A stretch of 64,000 bases of DNA from Flavobacteriaceae bacterium. GTDB lineage: Bacteria > Bacteroidota > Bacteroidia > Flavobacteriales > Flavobacteriaceae. The notes beneath the pieces were generated by a model. The model did not search any database and had not been told where the DNA came from. It saw only the letters and a program-made list of their open reading frames with translations. Positions 43,754 through 51,852 of this stretch are shown here, in pieces; the first letter of the stretch is position 1, and each line of letters starts with the position of its first letter. The translations under genes were made by a program, and so were the position numbers. The DNA lies in NCBI GenBank assembly GCA_947457255.1, contig CANGUZ010000003.1, forward strand, positions 1 through 64,000, read 5' to 3'.

Positions 43754-45391
43754 CTATTCCACTCGGACAAATTTTACTCTTTGAATTCTGTCCGAACTTA
43801 ACAAAATCATATTCGGTTTTTCAATTTCTAAAACATAGTTGTCCACTAATAATTTAGTTGGCGTAATTAGAAGTCCTTTAGTAACACCTCGATTTCGGCT
43901 TTTGATTTCATAATAATTATCACTGATGTACTTTATTTTTATATCTACATTTGTTTCAATGTTTCTAAATTTTCCATTAATTGATTTGAAATTGAAATTA
44001 TTCCAATTACTGTTGGATTTTGTCAAAGTATAAGGCGAATGAGAAGTGTAATACACTGTTACTGTCATTTCACCTTTCTCATTTTTTTTGAATTCTTGTT
44101 TAAAATTCTTGTCATAAGTTTGGTTAAAAATATTATCTGCTTCTCTTTCTAATCCTACATCGTTTCGACCAATTCGTTTTAAATATAAAAAGTTGTCACG
44201 TTTTTCAAATTGAAAAGTGTAATTATCTTCTGTTTGATACGTTCCAATTATATCATCATCACTTACAAAACTTCCAATTTTGGTTGGTTTTGTTTCAAAA
44301 TTATTTGATTTTTCATTTAGGTTGAAAACTACATCAACCATTTGTCTAGTTTGTCTATCTGGTGTTGATTTTCCAGTATTTGTGAGTGTAATAAAAGAAA
44401 TTTTATCAGGAAATCTCGTAACTGTTGCTTTCCAAGCACCAGTTGCTCCTTCGTGAAATTTATAATTTAATCCTTTGTAAGTTCCAAATTCTAAACCGTA
44501 GCCATAATTTTTGAATATTGAATTATTCGTAAAATTTTGACTTTCTTCTATTATTGTTTTCTTTATTTGATTGTTTGGTTTTCCTTGAATAATTTGTTCC
44601 CATTCCAATTGGTCTGATAACGTTGAAAATAAATTACCATCTCCGCAGACATTCCAAATCCAATTATATGTTGTCCAAGTGTCAAAATTAAAATAGGCTT
44701 TTGCAATTTGCCCACGAATTTTTCTATGGTCGCTTTCAAAAGATGTGTTTGGCATATTTAATTTTAGAAATAATTCGTTTGTATTTTCAACAAATGTTTT
44801 CCCTGTTACTTTTTCTATTATTAATGCCAATAAAATATAGTTTGAATTACTATACAAATATTTTGAATTTGGTTCAAAATTTAGTTCTTGTTGTTTTTCA
44901 ATTAGTTGTAAAACAGTTTTGTTGTCAAATGAATTTTCCCACCAAGTTAATCCTTGTAATGACCACAAATCATATACATCACGAATTCCACTGGTGTGAT
45001 TAAGCAAGTTTTCAATAGTAAGCTTTGATGTAAGTTTTGGATAAATTGTTGGTAGATATTTTCTGATATCATCATTAAGCCTTAATTTTCCCTCATCAAT
45101 TAGAACAAGAATTTGTAATGCTGTAAACTGTTTTCCGTTTGAAGCAATATTAAATCTAGAATCTTTTGTTATTAGAATACTATCTTTTAAATTCGCAAAT
45201 CCAGCGACTTTTTCATAAATTATTTTTCCATTGCTAACTATTCCAGTCGCAATTCCTGGTGCAGATTTAGGAACGTCCTGTGTTGCAATAGAGTCAAGCT
45301 TTTTTATTTGAAGTGGAGTTAATGTAGTAAGGTTCTGCCCATAAGAAAGAGTAGTTACCATAATAAAGAAGTTCAGGAGTAATGTTCTCAT
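43754..45391 (-). CDS. Exported serine beta-lactamase-like hydrolase
   Basis: From the ATG at 45391 the 545-residue protein has a signal peptide (MRTLLLNFFIMVTTLSYGQ); an upstream TTG at 45409 is less likely. The catalytic domain (about 25-370) matches the class C beta-lactamase/penicillin-binding-like family, with SxxK in IASNGKQFTAL, YxN in YLYSNSNYILLAL, and HEGATGAWKA in place of the KTG box. A C-terminal beta-rich domain of about 150 residues follows (DDDIIGTYQTEDNYTFQFEK). Members are D-aminopeptidases, esterases or peptidases; true drug resistance is rare. The gene upstream encodes an AraC regulator on the same strand, 66 bases away. Confidence 0.88.
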   Translation of the reverse strand: MRTLLLNFFIMVTTLSYGQNLTTLTPLQIKKLDSIATQDVPKSAPGIATGIVSNGKIIYEKVAGFANLKDSILITKDSRFNIASNGKQFTALQILVLIDEGKLRLNDDIRKYLPTIYPKLTSKLTIENLLNHTSGIRDVYDLWSLQGLTWWENSFDNKTVLQLIEKQQELNFEPNSKYLYSNSNYILLALIIEKVTGKTFVENTNELFLKLNMPNTSFESDHRKIRGQIAKAYFNFDTWTTYNWIWNVCGDGNLFSTLSDQLEWEQIIQGKPNNQIKKTIIEESQNFTNNSIFKNYGYGLEFGTYKGLNYKFHEGATGAWKATVTRFPDKISFITLTNTGKSTPDRQTRQMVDVVFNLNEKSNNFETKPTKIGSFVSDDDIIGTYQTEDNYTFQFEKRDNFLYLKRIGRNDVGLEREADNIFNQTYDKNFKQEFKKNEKGEMTVTVYYTSHSPYTLTKSNSNWNNFNFKSINGKFRNIETNVDIKIKYISDNYYEIKSRNRGVTKGLLITPTKLLVDNYVLEIEKPNMILLSSDRIQRVKFVRVE

Positions 45392-45457
45392 ACTATATTT
45401 TTTTTGCAAATATTAATTTTCACAAAATATAATTCGCTTTAAATCGTGATTTGGTTC

Positions 45458-46672
45458 CTATTTTTGGTAATGTTTTTCAATATATTCTTTTGGACTTAAT
45501 GAGGTCGCTCTTTTAAAAGCCCTATTGAATGTAGATTTTGAGTTAAAACCACATTCCAATGCAAGGCTAAGTAATGTTTGTATACTATGTTCACCTTTTT
45601 CAATTTTATCTAGTAATGCTCTTATTCTATGGTTATTTACAAAGTCATTAAAGTTCAAATTGAATCCTTGATTAATAACCTGTGAGACTTTTTTAGAATG
45701 AGTATCTAATTTGATACTTAGATCTGAAATTACAAGTTCTGGATTTTTATACATTTTGTCAGTTATCATTAGAATTTCTATTTTTTCTTTCCATTCATGT
45801 AAATCCAGTATTTCAATTTTGTCATCTTTTAGATTGTCTCTATTTAGAGTTGTTAAAGTGAACTCTTTTTTAAAGCCATGATTGGTTTCAAGATTTAAAT
45901 CGGTATCGGAATTTATAGGAGCTCCTTTAAAAGAGGTTACGGAATATATTGAATTTGCATAACCACTAACAGATATAAAGTAAAAAAGTATAGAGAAACA
46001 GACATAATACCAAAACTTATTTCCAAATTCATCCCATTCAGGATTCAACATAAAAAATAATATACGAATAAAAATAAGTGTCAAAAATGCGAATAAAAAT
46101 CGTTTGGCCCATTTAAACATTACCGATTCAGCAAAACTCACTTCATTATAAGTTATCCTTTTATAATTATAGTAAGTTTTGAGGCTTTTTAACAAATAAT
46201 AGCTTAATAATAATAGCCCAGCTATCTGATACCACAATGAAAAATCTCTGTCTTTTCCATCTTTATAAAAATAATATTCATTCAAAATTACTTTGTCTGA
46301 AATGAAAATGATGAGTGAATAAATCAGATAAATTGATGCAGGTATAAAATGAATGTAATTTTTTCTCGAAAACCGGAATGACTTATCAAGCAAAGTTTTA
46401 AAGTAAAAATATAAGACTGGAGGTAATACAAATAATTGTTGAAATGGAATATAAAAAAGAATATCTCGATAAGGTTGATGGGAATACCAACCAGCATAGC
46501 CTAGCATGAAAGGAGCTATATAGAAGGAGCATAAAATTGTAAATAAACTAAGCCAAAGACTTGACTTAGTTTCGGTTTGCAACCCTTTTATAAGTAGTAG
46601 CGTGGAAAAAACAATTCCATGTAAAAAGAAAATAAGTAAAATCGAACTTTTTAAACTAAACGAAAAAAGCAT
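45458..46672 (-). CDS. AraC-family regulator with N-terminal membrane domain
   Basis: The 404-residue protein has seven or so N-terminal hydrophobic helices (about 8-225, ILLIFFLHGIVFSTLLLI; LIYSLIIFISDKVIL; YYVCFSILFYFISVSGYA) and a C-terminal AraC helix-turn-helix domain (about 300-404, LLSLALECGFNSKSTFNRAFKRATSLSPKEYIEKHY). Such membrane-bound AraC proteins are frequent in Flavobacteriia and are thought to sense an envelope signal. The likely target is the hydrolase gene just downstream. The ATG at 46672 was chosen over a TTG one codon upstream. Confidence 0.9.
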   Translation of the reverse strand: MLFSFSLKSSILLIFFLHGIVFSTLLLIKGLQTETKSSLWLSLFTILCSFYIAPFMLGYAGWYSHQPYRDILFYIPFQQLFVLPPVLYFYFKTLLDKSFRFSRKNYIHFIPASIYLIYSLIIFISDKVILNEYYFYKDGKDRDFSLWYQIAGLLLLSYYLLKSLKTYYNYKRITYNEVSFAESVMFKWAKRFLFAFLTLIFIRILFFMLNPEWDEFGNKFWYYVCFSILFYFISVSGYANSIYSVTSFKGAPINSDTDLNLETNHGFKKEFTLTTLNRDNLKDDKIEILDLHEWKEKIEILMITDKMYKNPELVISDLSIKLDTHSKKVSQVINQGFNLNFNDFVNNHRIRALLDKIEKGEHSIQTLLSLALECGFNSKSTFNRAFKRATSLSPKEYIEKHYQK

Positions 46673-46760
46673 CAATATCTATTTTTTATTGGATTAGAAT
46701 TTATGGTTCTCATAGAATGGCATAAGACTCGTTTATAGGTCGGACAAAATTATATGTTTC

Positions 46761-47000
46761 AGCCCAACTTTGAGTAGATTGGTCGCACCAACAACAATGT
46801 TTGTCTTTCTCAAATATATTAATAAACTTCCAAAACGGGTGACAAAATTTTTAAACTGAAAAACAAATCACAAAAGTTGTGGCAAAAAAATCATTTTAAA
46901 AAAAATGCCACAACTTCTGTGGCAAAAAAATATTTTTGAAAAAATTGCCACAAAAAGGAGTAGAATTGGAACTTGTTTTAAACCCAATTAAAATAGTCAT
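46761..47000 (+). repeat. Intergenic tandem-hairpin element, copy D (longest)
   Basis: The copy has the full 5' block (AGCCCAACTTTGAGTAGATT, then TTCCAAAACGGGTGACAAAA), a first unit with GTGA/TCAC ends, and two perfect hairpins, GTTGTGGCA/TGCCACAAC (46876-46884 with 46906-46914) and TGTGGCAA/TTGCCACA (46918-46925 with 46945-46952). The tail AAAAAGGAGTAG with GGAACTTGTTTT follows. It fills more than half of the 459-base gap between the AraC gene start and the TonB-dependent receptor stop; the 131 bases next to the receptor and the 88 next to the AraC gene show nothing recognisable. Confidence 0.88.
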
Positions 47001-47131
47001 ATTGGAAATTAAAGATTAAGTGAGCCTAAACTTTTGTTTAAATACTCCCTTTGCCAGTATAAATCCAACTTTAAATTAAACCAAAAACTCCAATTTTTTA
47101 AAACGGCGATTGGAAGTTGCGGTATTTTCAA

Positions 47132-49507
47132 TTAAAATTGAAATTTATACCCAAAGTCTGGAAACAAACCTATTTGATCAATCCTGTTTACTTGATTTGT
47201 TAAACGATTGTAGCGACTTACGAAAATATTATCATTGTTAGTTACATTCTGAATTTCGCAATAAAAAACATGCGATTGTTTTCGTTTTTTACTGTTAAAT
47301 TTTATTCCAGTTCGTAAATCCAATCTAAAATAGGCATCGTATTGTTTGCTATACGCATTAGCTTCATCATTAATTTGAAAACCTGCATTTTGTGAAGCAA
47401 CTAAATCTATTGGTGAATAAAATCGTCCTCCAGAAGTGGTTACTTTGCCATCAAAAGATAGAATGGTGCGCTTCGCTTTTCCTACTTTGAATTCTTTTCC
47501 TCCTAAAGCATTAATGGTATATTTATTATTAAAAGGCGAATTTCTTTCTATTCCATCGCTTCCTTCGTATTTACTTTCAAATAACGAAGTGGTTAAAAGT
47601 GCGTGATACCCTTTGCTAAAGAATTTTTCAATAGTCAATTCAATTCCCATATTGTTCCCTTTTCCGTTACTTACCAATGCTGTTTTATCAGTCGAATAAC
47701 CAAAATCTGCACCTTCTGTCAAAGAAGAATAACTGCTCGAAAAGTTTTCAACTGCTGCTTTGTCTATCGCTTGATAATAAATCTCAGCTTTTCCACGCCA
47801 TTTATCTGCTAATTTTACATCATAACCCAAAACGAAATGATTGCTTCTTACTAAGTCTAAATTTTTATTGGTTTGTACTAAATTTCCACCTATACTTTCA
47901 TTCTGAAATAAAATGGGTGCTGGCACATTTTGATGATGCAAACCATATCCAAAATTGATAGTATTATTGTTATTTACTTTATAGGTCACGGAAGTTCTAG
48001 GTTCTAAAACAAATTGATTGTTAACCGAAAATGATTGTCCGTGAAGTCCCGCATTTAAAGTGAATTTTTCAGAAAGTCTAATTTGAGCTTGAGCATAAGG
48101 TTGCAAAATCGTGTAATCGCCTTTTGTTTGGTAAATTGTATTAAAATCTTCAAATCCATCAGCATTGGCATCCGTTTGTTTGAAGCGGTCTTGTAAATTA
48201 AAATCTATATTGAAAAACTCAAATAAAACTCCTGTTCTAATCGTAAAATTTCTATTTATTTTTGAATTGAATAATGAACTTACTGTAATTCTATTTTCGT
48301 TATTATCACTTTCGGTATAGCGAATTTTATTTTCGGTTGGAGTTCCTATATCAAACAATCGATCTTCTTTGTAACTATTTAAAGCATTTGAAGTTCCAAT
48401 TGTTGTCTTTAAAAATGAATTATTTCCAGTTGCCACTTTATGAGTTAAACCAACAGCGTAAAAATCGGAATTTAATTTTTGATTGGCATCTTTTGCCGAA
48501 AACAAGTCTTCATCGGTGGCATCTTTTCCAAGAAACTCAATGTTAGAAAATCCCGCAATTCCAAAAAGTGTAAAATTGCCTAATTTACTTTTTCCAAAAT
48601 CAAGATTGAAAGAAACATCATTATAGTTAGGAATTGCGGCACCAGTTCCTGCACCGCCAAGATAACCTGCAATGCCGTAACGACCCGCAACCAAAAATGA
48701 ACCTTGATTTTTTCCCATTGGTCCTTCGGCGACAAATTCAACGCCAGGATAAGCACCAACACCGGCAGTAAATTCGTAATTGTCTTTGTTTCCTTTTCTG
48801 AAACTCAAATCAAAAACACCGCTAATGGCATTACCGTATTCGGCAGGAAAAGCAGAAGTTAGAAAATCGGAATTGGCTAACATATTTGGGTTTAAAGCCG
48901 AAACTGGACTTCCTGTTGTTCCTAAAGTTGAAAAATGATTTGGGCTTGGTACTGGAATTCCTTCCATGCGCCACAACATTCCAGCAGGAGAATTTCCTCG
49001 AACTACAATATCATTTCTGCTGTCATTTCCTGTAGAAACTCCGGCGAAATTGGCAACCAAACGAGCCACATCGCTTCTTCCACCAGCATATCGATTGACT
49101 TCTTCTACACTAAATTGCCGTGTTGATACTGCAGCCATTTTATTGATTGCTTTTGCTTTACCGTTATCAGATTTAATAACAACTTCATTAAGCGTGTTGA
49201 ATGCCTCGGTCAAAGCAATGGTCAAAAAAACATCTTTCCCCGAAGTTACATCAATATTTGGAACCGAACTGTTTTCATAACCCGTAAAATTGATATCTAT
49301 AATTTGACGACCTATTGGAACATTTTGTAATGTAAAATTTCCGTTTTCGTCTGTTAAAGCTGAATTATTTTCAACATTTACAAGTATAACAGTGACGCCT
49401 TGCAATGGTTTTTCAGATAATTTGTCGGTGATTTTTCCTTTTATAATTCCGTTTTGAGAAAACGCATTTAATCCGAATAGTACGCAAAATAGTAGTAATT
49501 TTTTCAT
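47132..49507 (-). CDS. TonB-dependent receptor with carboxypeptidase-regulatory-like domain
   Basis: The 791-residue outer-membrane receptor starts with a signal peptide (MKKLLLFCVLFGLNAFSQ), then a CarboxypepD_reg-like domain (about 22-100, GKITDKLSEKPLQGVTVILVN), a plug (about 115-230, YAGGRSDVARLVANFAGVS; FPAEYGNAISGVFDLSFRKGN) and a beta barrel ending in FGYKFQF. No SusD partner is present, so this is not a SusCD system. The ligand is unknown; siderophores, peptides or cofactors are all possible. Its promoter region carries a palindrome nearly identical to the one before the gene at 49581-50339, both beside a Crp/Fnr gene. Confidence 0.92.
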   Translation of the reverse strand: MKKLLLFCVLFGLNAFSQNGIIKGKITDKLSEKPLQGVTVILVNVENNSALTDENGNFTLQNVPIGRQIIDINFTGYENSSVPNIDVTSGKDVFLTIALTEAFNTLNEVVIKSDNGKAKAINKMAAVSTRQFSVEEVNRYAGGRSDVARLVANFAGVSTGNDSRNDIVVRGNSPAGMLWRMEGIPVPSPNHFSTLGTTGSPVSALNPNMLANSDFLTSAFPAEYGNAISGVFDLSFRKGNKDNYEFTAGVGAYPGVEFVAEGPMGKNQGSFLVAGRYGIAGYLGGAGTGAAIPNYNDVSFNLDFGKSKLGNFTLFGIAGFSNIEFLGKDATDEDLFSAKDANQKLNSDFYAVGLTHKVATGNNSFLKTTIGTSNALNSYKEDRLFDIGTPTENKIRYTESDNNENRITVSSLFNSKINRNFTIRTGVLFEFFNIDFNLQDRFKQTDANADGFEDFNTIYQTKGDYTILQPYAQAQIRLSEKFTLNAGLHGQSFSVNNQFVLEPRTSVTYKVNNNNTINFGYGLHHQNVPAPILFQNESIGGNLVQTNKNLDLVRSNHFVLGYDVKLADKWRGKAEIYYQAIDKAAVENFSSSYSSLTEGADFGYSTDKTALVSNGKGNNMGIELTIEKFFSKGYHALLTTSLFESKYEGSDGIERNSPFNNKYTINALGGKEFKVGKAKRTILSFDGKVTTSGGRFYSPIDLVASQNAGFQINDEANAYSKQYDAYFRLDLRTGIKFNSKKRKQSHVFYCEIQNVTNNDNIFVSRYNRLTNQVNRIDQIGLFPDFGYKFQF

Positions 49508-49531
49508 TGTTATTTGTTTTAAATTTCAAAA

Positions 49532-49576
49532 CAAAATTACTATGGCAAAATAGTCTAAAACGATAACATTTGTTTA
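49532..49576 (-). promoter_or_regulatory. Promoter and candidate Crp/Fnr site upstream of the TonB-dependent receptor
   Basis: The -7 box TAATTTTG is on the minus strand at 49539-49532. Twenty-four bases upstream lies the near-palindrome TAACATTTGTTTA (49564-49576), preceded on the plus strand by AAAACGA. Its centre falls about 43 bases before the predicted transcript start, the position of class II Crp activation. The matching site is at 50393-50405. Confidence 0.5.
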
Positions 49577-49580
49577 GATT

Positions 49581-50339
49581 TTACTTGAAAAAAGTTTTTC
49601 CTTGCAAGGCTTGAACTAATGTAAAAACGGCCAAACCAAAGTACAAAATACCAAGACCAACGGTAAGCTTAGTGTTTTTTAACAGATAAAAGGATAGAAG
49701 TGGAATGATTTGTAAAGCATGCATTCCTATAAAATGAGCAATCCGTAAATCACCATAAGTAAAACTCCAATTTAAAATAGGTATTCCTTTGCTTCCGTCT
49801 AGAGCCCCAATGGTATGAGTCATTTTTGAACCCATTACAAATCCTTCAAATGAAAAAATCACAAAGATGATCAATCCAAGTCGAATGCTCCACAAGTAAT
49901 AATTGGGCAATTCAGAAACAGTATTCCCAAAAAACAAAACAGCAATATAGGCCGTTGCCAAAGTTGCAATTGTTGCCATTACTGCCATCATTGAAAACAA
50001 AAAAGATTTTGCTGGTGTGGAAACATTAAAATGTGAAGTTTCTCCTTTTGAAGCTTGTAATGCAATATAAAAAATTTCAAAACCCAATGTGATTATAATA
50101 ATCCAATTAAAAAGTGTTGGATTAAAATTCGATAAATAACCTATAAACCAAGCCATTGTCCACGAATACAAAAAAGTTGACAATGCAAATTTGAACGGTT
50201 TGATGTAAGCGTTAATTCCAAAAACTTCGGTTGAAGTTGTTTTTGAGAGTACAAAAAATAGAATTGTAAATACCAAACAAATTAACCCAAAAATAAATAG
50301 CGTTTCATTTCTAGATTTTAGGGTTTCAATTAAGTACAT
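49581..50339 (-). CDS. Multi-pass membrane protein of unknown function
   Basis: I do not recognise a named family for this 252-residue protein. It has about seven hydrophobic segments, including TLFIFGLICLVFTILFFVLS, YSWTMAWFIGYL, FSMMAVMATIATLATAYIAVLFF and LGLIIFVIFSFEGFVM, with short loops (KMTHTIGALDGSKGIPILNWSF as KMTHTIGALDGS then KGIPILNWSF). It lies 63 bases downstream of the Crp/Fnr gene on the same strand and has its own promoter with a candidate Crp/Fnr site. The same arrangement stands before the TonB-dependent receptor, so the two products may serve one response. Confidence 0.75.
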   Translation of the reverse strand: MYLIETLKSRNETLFIFGLICLVFTILFFVLSKTTSTEVFGINAYIKPFKFALSTFLYSWTMAWFIGYLSNFNPTLFNWIIIITLGFEIFYIALQASKGETSHFNVSTPAKSFLFSMMAVMATIATLATAYIAVLFFGNTVSELPNYYLWSIRLGLIIFVIFSFEGFVMGSKMTHTIGALDGSKGIPILNWSFTYGDLRIAHFIGMHALQIIPLLSFYLLKNTKLTVGLGILYFGLAVFTLVQALQGKTFFK

Positions 50340-50361
50340 CTTTTGGTATAAAATTAAATAG

Positions 50362-50405
50362 CAAATTTAGAACAGATGGATTTTCAAAACGATAACAAAT
50401 GTTTA
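50362..50405 (-). promoter_or_regulatory. Promoter and candidate Crp/Fnr site upstream of the membrane protein at 49581-50339
   Basis: The -7 box TAAATTTG is on the minus strand at 50369-50362. Twenty-three bases upstream lies TAACAAATGTTTA (50393-50405), again preceded by AAAACGA, with its centre about 42 bases before the predicted transcript start. It overlaps the stop codon of the Crp/Fnr gene. Spacing to the -7 box and to the start codon agrees within a few bases with the site at 49564-49576. Confidence 0.5.
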
Positions 50406-50966
50406 TGTTTTTTTTAATCTACTCAAATGAATCGATGTAATTCCTAAGTAGGAAGCAATCATATGTTGTGGAACACGGTTATGAATGTTTGGGAAAACCT
50501 CAGAAATGCTATCGTAACTTTCTTTTGGAGTTCTGCAATAGTTGTTTTTGATGCGATTGTCTTGATAAATATAATAATACTCCGCAATTAATCTACCCAT
50601 TTTTTGGCCTTCCTTAAGATTTTCGTAACCCCAATCTATTGTGGATTTTGGAATAATTATAACTTCTGTTTCTTCAAGTGCTTCAAGGGTGTAAATGGAT
50701 TTTGATTCTTCAAGAAAGCTTGTATAATCTACAATAAATTGATTTTCTAACGCAAAATGAATAGAATGTTCCGTACCCTTGTTGTCAATAATTTTAACTC
50801 TAATAATTCCTTTGTTGATGAAAAAGATTTCTGTTGCAATTTCGTTTGGTCTACTCAAAACTTCTTTTTTCATAAAAGTTTTGGTTGTACAGTCACGCAA
50901 GAAATTTTCCATTTCACTTTCAGAAATAGTTATGAGTTGCTTTATGACTTCTTTTATTTGTTTCAT
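50403..50966 (-). CDS. Crp/Fnr-family transcriptional regulator
   Basis: The 187-residue protein has a cyclic-nucleotide-binding-like beta roll (about 20-120, FLRDCTTKTFMKKEVLSRPNEIATEIFFINKGIIRV) and a C-terminal helix-turn-helix (about 160-187, VPQHMIASYLGITSIHLSRLKK). The phosphate-binding cassette of true cAMP receptors is not visible, so the ligand is uncertain; Flavobacteriia have many such orphan regulators. No Cys cluster for an iron-sulfur centre is present. Two candidate binding palindromes lie next to this gene, before the membrane protein and the TonB-dependent receptor. Repeat copy E lies directly upstream. Confidence 0.9.
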   Translation of the reverse strand: MKQIKEVIKQLITISESEMENFLRDCTTKTFMKKEVLSRPNEIATEIFFINKGIIRVKIIDNKGTEHSIHFALENQFIVDYTSFLEESKSIYTLEALEETEVIIIPKSTIDWGYENLKEGQKMGRLIAEYYYIYQDNRIKNNYCRTPKESYDSISEVFPNIHNRVPQHMIASYLGITSIHLSRLKKT

Positions 50967-50994
50967 CTTTTTTAATCTGTCGCGTAATTTTTAC

Positions 50995-51096
50995 TACCAA
51001 ATTGGGTAGATTGGTCAATCAAAACAACACTATCTACTTTTCTCAAACATATAAATAAACTTCCAAAACGGGTGACAAAAATTTGGTTTGAAAAAA
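50995..51096 (+). repeat. Intergenic tandem-hairpin element, copy E (5' half only)
   Basis: The copy carries the 5' block (TACCAAATTGGGTAGATTGG and TTCCAAAACGGGTGACAAAA, almost identical to copy D) and stops within the first unit. Its right end abuts the stop codon of the tspO gene at 51097, so it looks truncated there. Confidence 0.8.
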
Positions 51097-51573
51097 CTAC
51101 CTATTCAACCACCAAATACTAATATTTAAAACACTGGCAAAACTTACCCAAAGCAAATACGGAATAAATAAATAGCCCGCAATTTTGTCAATTTTTCCAA
51201 ATTTGATGTAGGTTTCATAAATCATCAACCAAAGCAAGATAATTTCGATGCCTGCCAACATGGGGTTTCGCAATCCAAAAAACAAAAGCGACCACAAGGC
51301 ATTCAATCCCAATTGAATTACGAAAAAAATCAAAGCTTTTCTAACGGCTTCTCGTTCAAAATCTATACGACTCCAAACCAAACCTGCCGCAATTCCCATC
51401 ATGATGTATAAGGTACTCCAAACCGGCGCAAACACCCAACTTGGAGGATTAAAACTCGGTTTTATTAAAGTAGGAAACCAAGTTAAAACACTGGAGCGGG
51501 TTACCATTCCTGAGATATACCCTATAGCCACACAAGTCAAAACAAAAATTAGAATTTTTACATATTTATTCAT
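51097..51573 (-). CDS. tspO: TspO/MBR-family membrane protein
   Basis: TspO proteins are five-helix membrane proteins that bind porphyrins and other hydrophobic ligands and take part in stress signalling. The 158 residues show the family patterns WFPTLIKPSFNPPSWVFAPVW (as WFPTLIKPSFNPP then SWVFAPVWSTLYIMMGIA) and LNALWSLLFFGLRNPMLAGIE, and end ISIWWLNR. The gene stands alone; repeat copy E touches its 3' end. The 279 bases upstream hold no recognisable gene. Confidence 0.93.
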   Translation of the reverse strand: MNKYVKILIFVLTCVAIGYISGMVTRSSVLTWFPTLIKPSFNPPSWVFAPVWSTLYIMMGIAAGLVWSRIDFEREAVRKALIFFVIQLGLNALWSLLFFGLRNPMLAGIEIILLWLMIYETYIKFGKIDKIAGYLFIPYLLWVSFASVLNISIWWLNR

Positions 51574-51827
51574 AAATTTATTTAATTTTAATTGTTTAAA
51601 ACGCGTAGATTCATATATAATAGAGTTTTTTTAGAAAATATCATTTTTTTGTAGCTATGAAATCTTAAAATAAAGCGAAGCTTCTTTTTAAAGTAAAAAA
51701 ATCTATGTTCCTATGTGTTGAAAAAACTTTACATTAATTGACTTAAGCTACTCTATTTTTTAATCAAATTTACTAATTTATATTCCGATTCTACAAATAA
51801 AGAAATGAAGGTATTCATCAAAAAAAG

Positions 51828-51835
51828 TATCTTTG
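51828..51835 (+). promoter_or_regulatory. -7 box of the mevalonate-pathway gene cluster
   Basis: TATCTTTG, a full TAnnTTTG match, ends 17 bases before the diphosphomevalonate decarboxylase ATG, giving a short leader. A clear -33 box is not visible. Confidence 0.55.
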
Positions 51836-51852
51836 CATAAATTTTACAATTC

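Noticed and set aside
43754-45391. Antibiotic resistance beta-lactamase
   Set aside because: SxxK and YxN are present, but the KTG box is replaced and a large C-terminal beta domain is attached, as in esterase or peptidase relatives; resistance cannot be claimed.
32276-51096. The repeated elements as a CRISPR array
   Set aside because: The copies are kilobases apart, vary in length, and their internal units are hairpins without unique spacers of constant length; no cas gene is present.
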